This document shows positions 59,828 to 64,000 of a DNA stretch of 64,000 nt, one piece after another. The stretch comes from Actinomadura sp. NBRC 104425. Lineage in GTDB: Bacteria > Actinomycetota > Actinomycetes > Streptosporangiales > Streptosporangiaceae. The notes beneath the pieces are model-generated. The model ran no database searches, was not told where the DNA came from, and was given only the letters and a program-made list of their open reading frames with translations. Made by a program: the position numbers and the translations under genes. Where the stretch lies: positions 124,001 to 188,000 of the forward strand of contig NZ_BSTN01000003.1 in assembly GCF_030269545.1 (NCBI RefSeq). The letters run 5' to 3'. Position 1 is the first letter of the stretch. Each line of letters starts with the position of its first letter.

Positions 59828-61048
59828 TCAGCCCGCGGGGGCGGAAAAGACCTCCTCCCGGGCCTGTTCCAGCGCGGCGTGCAGGGCGCCGCGCAGGACG
59901 GGGTTGCCCTCCACCTCGGTGACGGCCACCGTCGGGCGGGTGGGGCTGTAGCGGCCCACGGCGCGTTCGATGCGGGTGGCGAGGGGACGCCCGCCGGCGC
60001 GTCCCAGCTGGCCCGACAGGACGACCAGGCCGGGGTCCAGGACGATGTTCACCGAGGTCACGCCGTAGGAGATGCGGTCGGCGAGCTCGTCCAGGAAGGC
60101 CCCGCCCAGCTCCTCGTCGGCGGCCGCGGCGCGCACGCAGTCGACGGCGGTGGGCTCGGTGAGGCCGTGCGCTCGGGCCAGGTCGAGCACCGCGTCGGTG
60201 CCGACCAGGGAGCCGTATCCGCCGGCCAGGGCCGGGATGCCCCAGGAGCTGGACTTGGTGACGCCCTCGGCGTCGTGGTCGCGGCGGGCCGACCCCATCG
60301 GCAGGGGCGCGCCGGGGACGGGCAGGTAGCCCAGCTCGCCCGCGCCGCCCGAGCGGCCCCGGTGCAGCCGGCCGCCGAGCATGATCGACAGGCCGATGCC
60401 GCGGCCCAGCCACACCAGCGCGAAGTCCTCGGCGCCCTGCGCCGCGCCGTAGGCGCGTTCGGCGATGGCGGCCAGGTTGACGTCGTTCTCGATGACGACG
60501 GGGCGGCGCAGGTCGGTGTGCAGGGCGTCGAGCACGCCCTCGTGCCAGGCGGGCAGGTCGAAGGCGAACTGCACGTCGCCGGTGCGCGGGTCGACGACGC
60601 CGGGCGTGCCGATGACCAGCGCGGTGACGCGGCGCAGCGCGACCCGGGCCGAGCGGCAGGCCCGCACCACGGCGCTGTGCACGGTCCCGACGGGGTCGTC
60701 GGTGCCGCCCGGGTCCACGGTGACCTGGGAGGCGATGCCGCCGGTGATGTCGGCGACGGCGGCGGTCACCCCGTCCGGGCCCACCTCGATGCCCACCACG
60801 TAGGCGCTGGACGGCACGACGGCGTACAGCGCGGCGTTCGGCCCGCGTCCCCCGGCGCGCTCGCCCACCACCTGCACGAGCCCCCGCTCCTCCAGCCGGG
60901 CCAGCAGCTGGGAGGCGGTCACCTTCGACAACCCGGTGTGCGCGCCGATCTGCGCGCGGGTCAGCGGCCCCTGCGTGACCAGAAGTTCCAGCGCGGCACG
61001 GTCGTTGAGCTCGCGCAGCAGCCGCGGCGTCCCCGGGCGCCTGGCCAT
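59828..61048 (-). CDS. ROK-family transcriptional regulator
   Basis: A 406-aa protein: an N-terminal winged helix-turn-helix (about 12-70; AQIGAHTGLSKVTASQLLARL) joined to a ROK sugar-kinase-like domain (VVGIEVGPDG; IGTPGVVDPRTGDV; VENDVN-type loop reads IENDVNLAAIAE). The ExGH and zinc CxCGxxGC motifs of ROK kinases are missing: the first reads GELGYL and no Cys cluster follows. It is therefore a sugar-sensing regulator, not a kinase. ATG at 61048 has AAGGGG upstream. It is divergent from a sugar importer, its likely target. Confidence 0.93.
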   Translation of the reverse strand: MARRPGTPRLLRELNDRAALELLVTQGPLTRAQIGAHTGLSKVTASQLLARLEERGLVQVVGERAGGRGPNAALYAVVPSSAYVVGIEVGPDGVTAAVADITGGIASQVTVDPGGTDDPVGTVHSAVVRACRSARVALRRVTALVIGTPGVVDPRTGDVQFAFDLPAWHEGVLDALHTDLRRPVVIENDVNLAAIAERAYGAAQGAEDFALVWLGRGIGLSIMLGGRLHRGRSGGAGELGYLPVPGAPLPMGSARRDHDAEGVTKSSSWGIPALAGGYGSLVGTDAVLDLARAHGLTEPTAVDCVRAAAADEELGGAFLDELADRISYGVTSVNIVLDPGLVVLSGQLGRAGGRPLATRIERAVGRYSPTRPTVAVTEVEGNPVLRGALHAALEQAREEVFSAPAG

Positions 61049-61090
61049 GGCCCACCCCTTCAACGTCTCAATCCGCTAACAGGCGGTTTT

Positions 61091-61116
61091 GTTTAGGAAA
61101 CTTTCTTGTTAGTTTA
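61091..61116. promoter_or_regulatory. Putative ROK operator and promoter region
   Basis: A conspicuously A/T-rich island in otherwise GC-rich DNA. AGGAAA-C-TTTCTT (61095-61107) is an inverted repeat with one mismatch, flanked by GTTT (61091) and TTAGTTT (61109-61115) half-sites like those of XylR/ROK operators. A TTGTTT hexamer (61089-61094) may be a -35 for the importer. It lies between the divergent regulator and binding-protein genes. Confidence 0.5.
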
Positions 61117-61300
61117 CGCGCAGGCGGCCGGACCGCCCCCGGTGCCGGACCAGGCCGCACGACAGCCGACCGACGAGCAGGGCGTCACGGGCCGATTCGG
61201 TGCCATGGCTGGGACCCTACGGGCTCCCCGCCGGTTCCACCGCATCCCCCGGACGCGCACGCGAAGGCCCGCCCGCTGGATGAGCCGGAAAGGACCCCCA

Positions 61301-62566
61301 GTGAAGTACATCAAGGCAGCGGCCGTGACGGCCGCGCTCGCCCTGGCCGCCACGGCATGCGGCGGCGGCAACGACGACGGTGACGGCACGGGCCAGAGCC
61401 CCGCGCAGCTCAAGGTCTGGATGATGGGCGACGGGACGCCCGAGCAGACCAAGTTCCTCGACGGCGTCGAGGCCGAGTTCAAGCAGAAGCACCCCGACAC
61501 CGACGTGGTCGTCAAGTACGTGCCGTGGGCGCAGGTCGCCACCACGTTCCAGAAGGCCGCGGCGGGCGGCGAGGGGCCCGACGTCACCGAGCTGGGCAAC
61601 ACCGACGTGCAGTCCCACATCGAGCAGGGCAGCCTCGCCGACATCACCGACAAGTTCAACGGCTGGGCCGACGGCGCCAAGCTCAACAAGACCGCCCTGG
61701 CCAACGACCGCTCCGGTGGCAAGACCTACGCCGTGCCGTGGTACGGCGGCGTGCGCGCCGTCTGGTACCGCAAGGACTGGTTCCAGGAGCTGGGCATCCA
61801 GCCGCCCAAGACCTGGGCCGAGCTGACCGCGGCGGCCAAGAGGATCCAGGACGACAAGAAGGTCCCGGGCATCGGCGCGCCCAGCGACCAGACCAACGCA
61901 CTGCTCAGCTTCATCTGGGGCAACGGCGGCGAGGTGGCCGTCAACGAGGGCGGCAAGTTCGTCGGCAAGCTCGACCAGCCGGCGGCCGTCGAGGCCGTCG
62001 ACTTCTACGCCGGGCTGGTCACCAAGGAGAAGGTCGCCCCGGCCAAGTACATCGGCAAGAACGAGCTGGAGGGCCCGCAGCGCGACTTCGCCCTCGGCAA
62101 GCTCGGCATGTACATCGACGGCAGCTGGGCGCTGAAGGAGATGAAGAAGATCTCCGACAAGGACGCCGACAAGTGGGCGGTGTTCCCGATCCCCGCCAAG
62201 AACGGCGGCAACGCGCCGGTCATGGCGGGCGGCTCGGACCTGGCGGTGTGGAACGACAGCAAGGCCAAGGACGCCGCGTTCGACTACATCACCGTCCTCA
62301 ACAACGCCAAGAACGCCAAGGCGTGGGCCGACTACAGCGGCTTCTCCTCGATGCGCTCGGACGTCAGCTTCACCGACCCCGCGCTCGCGGCCTTCACGCA
62401 GATCGCGACCAACACCAAGTTCCCGCCGATCAGCGCGGGCTGGGGCGAGTTCGAGCAGGCCAAGAAGGTGCTGCCGAACACGGTCAAGGCGGTGATGCAG
62501 GGCGGTTCCGCCGCCGAGGAGATGAAGAAGGCCAACGAGCAGGCCAACACGCTGCTCAACCCGTGA
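61301..62566 (+). CDS. Sugar ABC transporter, binding lipoprotein (DasA-like)
   Basis: A 421-aa SBP_bac_1 lipoprotein: signal peptide with lipobox LAATACGG, then LKVWMMGDGTPEQTKFLDGV, VTELGNTDVQ, YAVPWYGGVRAVWYRKDWF and a C-terminal helical lobe. These resemble DasA, which binds N,N'-diacetylchitobiose in Streptomyces, but sugar specificity cannot be fixed from sequence. The GTG start has AAAGGA six bases upstream; an ATG seven codons earlier is possible. First gene of the importer operon; the ATPase is not in the window (often a shared MsiK-type protein). Confidence 0.9.
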   Translation: MKYIKAAAVTAALALAATACGGGNDDGDGTGQSPAQLKVWMMGDGTPEQTKFLDGVEAEFKQKHPDTDVVVKYVPWAQVATTFQKAAAGGEGPDVTELGNTDVQSHIEQGSLADITDKFNGWADGAKLNKTALANDRSGGKTYAVPWYGGVRAVWYRKDWFQELGIQPPKTWAELTAAAKRIQDDKKVPGIGAPSDQTNALLSFIWGNGGEVAVNEGGKFVGKLDQPAAVEAVDFYAGLVTKEKVAPAKYIGKNELEGPQRDFALGKLGMYIDGSWALKEMKKISDKDADKWAVFPIPAKNGGNAPVMAGGSDLAVWNDSKAKDAAFDYITVLNNAKNAKAWADYSGFSSMRSDVSFTDPALAAFTQIATNTKFPPISAGWGEFEQAKKVLPNTVKAVMQGGSAAEEMKKANEQANTLLNP

Positions 62567-62581
62567 TCGGGGGCTGACGCC

Positions 62582-63565
62582 ATGCTCGACACCGCTCCGG
62601 CGGTGCGCAGGCGGCCCGGCCGGAGCGCCCCCTCCGGCCGGGCCCGCCCCCGCCGCACCCGCCGCGGGCCGCGCTACGGCCCGTACCTGCTCATCGCGCC
62701 GACCGTCGTCGTCATCGCGGTGCTGATGTTCTGGCCGATGGTGCAGATCGCCGTCATGTCGTTCCAGAAGATCGGCAACCGGCAGCTGCGCGGCGAGCCC
62801 GCCGAGAACGTCGGCACCGCCAACTTCGAGACGATCCTCGGCGACCCGCTCTTCTGGCAGTCGCTGCGGCAGACCGTGCTGTTCGCGGCGGTCGCGGTGA
62901 CGGCCACGCTGGTGCTCGGCACGCTGGTGGGGCTGCTGCTCAACCGGCTCGGCCGGCGCATGTCGCGGTTCGTCGCCGGCGGCGTGATGGTCGCCTGGGC
63001 CACCCCGCCGGTCACCGCCGCGATCATCTTCTCCTGGCTGTTCGGCACCACCGGCGGCCTGGTCAACTGGTTGCTGGACCTGCTGCCGGACGCGCTGGTC
63101 GGCGGCGGCTGGAGCGACTACAACTGGTTCGCCGCCCCGCTGCCCACCTACACCGTGCTGACGGTGTGCGTGGTGTGGCAGTCCTGCCCGTTCGTGGCCG
63201 TCTCGGTGCTGGCCGGGCTGAAGAGCCTGCCCGGCGAGCTGTACGAGGCGGCGCGGGTGGACGGCGCCGGCCCCTGGCGCGCGTTCTGGCAGATCACCTT
63301 CCCGCTGCTCAAACCGATCTTCATGGTGCTGGTCGTGATGAGCGTGATCTGGGACTTCAAGGTGTTCACCCAGCTGTTCATCATGGCCGGGATGGCCAAC
63401 CGGGACGCCTTCAACCTGTCGCTGTACGCCTACTCCGAGGCGTTCGGGTCGCTCAATCCCAAGCTCGGCATGGGCTCGGCGATCGCGCTGGTGCTGACGG
63501 CGATCCTGCTGGTCGTCACGGCCGTGTACGTGCGCGTCATGGTGCGCCAGGGGGAGACGGCATGA
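62582..63565 (+). CDS. Sugar ABC permease, MalF-like (DasB-like)
   Basis: A 327-aa permease of the MalF/UgpA family with a basic Arg-rich N-terminus and six helices. EAA loop: YEAARVDGAGPWRAFWQITFP. It begins 15 bp after the binding protein gene and its stop overlaps the next start (ATGA), giving a coupled pair of permeases. Confidence 0.94.
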   Translation: MLDTAPAVRRRPGRSAPSGRARPRRTRRGPRYGPYLLIAPTVVVIAVLMFWPMVQIAVMSFQKIGNRQLRGEPAENVGTANFETILGDPLFWQSLRQTVLFAAVAVTATLVLGTLVGLLLNRLGRRMSRFVAGGVMVAWATPPVTAAIIFSWLFGTTGGLVNWLLDLLPDALVGGGWSDYNWFAAPLPTYTVLTVCVVWQSCPFVAVSVLAGLKSLPGELYEAARVDGAGPWRAFWQITFPLLKPIFMVLVVMSVIWDFKVFTQLFIMAGMANRDAFNLSLYAYSEAFGSLNPKLGMGSAIALVLTAILLVVTAVYVRVMVRQGETA

Positions 63566-64000
63566 GCGCCAGGACCAAGGGCGTGCGCAAGGCCCTGCTG
63601 AACGGCGCCGGGCTGCTGGTCTTCGCGGTCGCCGTGTTCCCCGTGCTGTGGATGGTGTCCACGGCGTTCAAGCCCAACACCGAGATCTTCAGCACCACGC
63701 CGCGGCCGCTGCCCGCGCATCCCACCCTGCAGCACTTCGACCTGGTGGTGAACGGCGGCATCGCCGAGGTGCCGTTCTGGGTGTACCTGCGCAACAGCGC
63801 GCTGCTGGCGCTCGGCACCGTGCTGGTGTCCAGCCTGCTGGCGCTGCTGGCCGCCACCGCCGTCGCGCGGTTCCGGTTCCGGTTCCGCACCACGTTCCTG
63901 ATCATGCTGCTGGTGGTGCAGATGGTGCCGATCGAGGCCCTGGTCATCCCGTTGTTCCTGGACCTCAAGCGGCTGGACATGCTCAACAGCCTGGCCGGGC
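63562..64000 (+). CDS. Sugar ABC permease, MalG-like (DasC-like), partial
   Basis: The first 146 codons of a MalG/UgpE-type permease are visible before the window ends: N-terminal helix (LLVFAVAVFPVLWMV), STAFKPNTEIFSTTP, then three more helices (NSALLALGTVLVSSLLALLA; FLIMLLVVQMVPIEALVIP). It couples to the preceding permease by an ATGA overlap. The C-terminal half with the EAA loop lies outside. Confidence 0.93.
   Translation, partial: MSARTKGVRKALLNGAGLLVFAVAVFPVLWMVSTAFKPNTEIFSTTPRPLPAHPTLQHFDLVVNGGIAEVPFWVYLRNSALLALGTVLVSSLLALLAATAVARFRFRFRTTFLIMLLVVQMVPIEALVIPLFLDLKRLDMLNSLAG

Overview
The window is very GC-rich DNA with strong third-position G/C, GTG/TTG starts, short ATGA/TGATG overlaps and several genes whose -10 hexamer sits 6-8 nt before the start codon (leaderless transcripts). 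Together with gene order (lepA/rpsT; dapF-miaA-miaB-gluABCD-rny-recX-recA; DUF3046, lhr and secA2) this points to an actinomycete, most likely a Streptosporangiales/Actinomadura-type organism. That genus-level guess is inference. The content is mainly core chromosome: I see no prophage, integrase, insertion sequence, CRISPR array, rRNA or tRNA gene.

Layout. 1-5.1 kb: a partial gene end, an atypical Uma2-family nuclease, lepA, divergent rpsT, an RNA 2'-phosphotransferase (kptA) and holA. 5.1-10.7 kb: competence genes comEA-comEC and a DegV protein, with two repeat-rich spacers: decayed copies of the comEC 3' end, and 156-bp tandem repeats upstream of comEA. 10.8-14.1 kb: hutI and hflX. 14.4-21 kb: a glycolate/glyoxylate cluster, aceB (malate synthase) and glcDEF (glycolate oxidase), separated by an unknown gene on the other strand. 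21-27.5 kb: an exported protein of unknown function and a four-gene oligopeptide-type ABC importer whose two ATPases are fused. 27.7-29.4 kb: a TetR regulator divergent from a membrane protein, with two matching palindromic operators. 29.4-29.9 kb: a gene-free stretch dense in perfect inverted repeats, including a possible three-way-junction element. 29.9-32 kb: an orphan LiaS/NarX-type histidine kinase.

32.2-47.2 kb: dapF-miaA, a small MT0933-family protein with a sigma-B/F-like promoter, miaB, gluABCD (glutamate-type importer), an S9 peptidase, rny, then recX and recA with a clear SOS box. 47.4-50.6 kb: a forward-strand block of a DUF4343 ATP-grasp protein, a YgiB/YjfM-like lipoprotein, a glutathionylspermidine-synthase-like ATP-grasp protein and a DUF350 membrane protein. 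The last three look like a version of the enterobacterial yjfM-yjfC-yjfL set. They lie between recA and DUF3046, genes that are adjacent in mycobacteria. 50.6-59.4 kb: DUF3046, a membrane-anchored esterase, the giant helicase lhr with a small in-frame tandem repeat, and secA2. 59.6-64 kb: a 44-codon Arg-rich small ORF, a ROK repressor, and the start of a DasABC-like sugar importer running off the window.

How it fits together: GlcDEF would oxidise glycolate to glyoxylate and AceB would condense it with acetyl-CoA to malate. ComEA/ComEC form a DNA-uptake pair; RecA/RecX/Lhr serve recombination and repair; LepA, S20, MiaA/MiaB, HflX and RNase Y serve translation and RNA turnover. The least understood items are the lipoprotein/ATP-grasp/DUF350 operon, the structured spacer near 29.7 kb, the repeat arrays, and the extended RecX and Lhr proteins.
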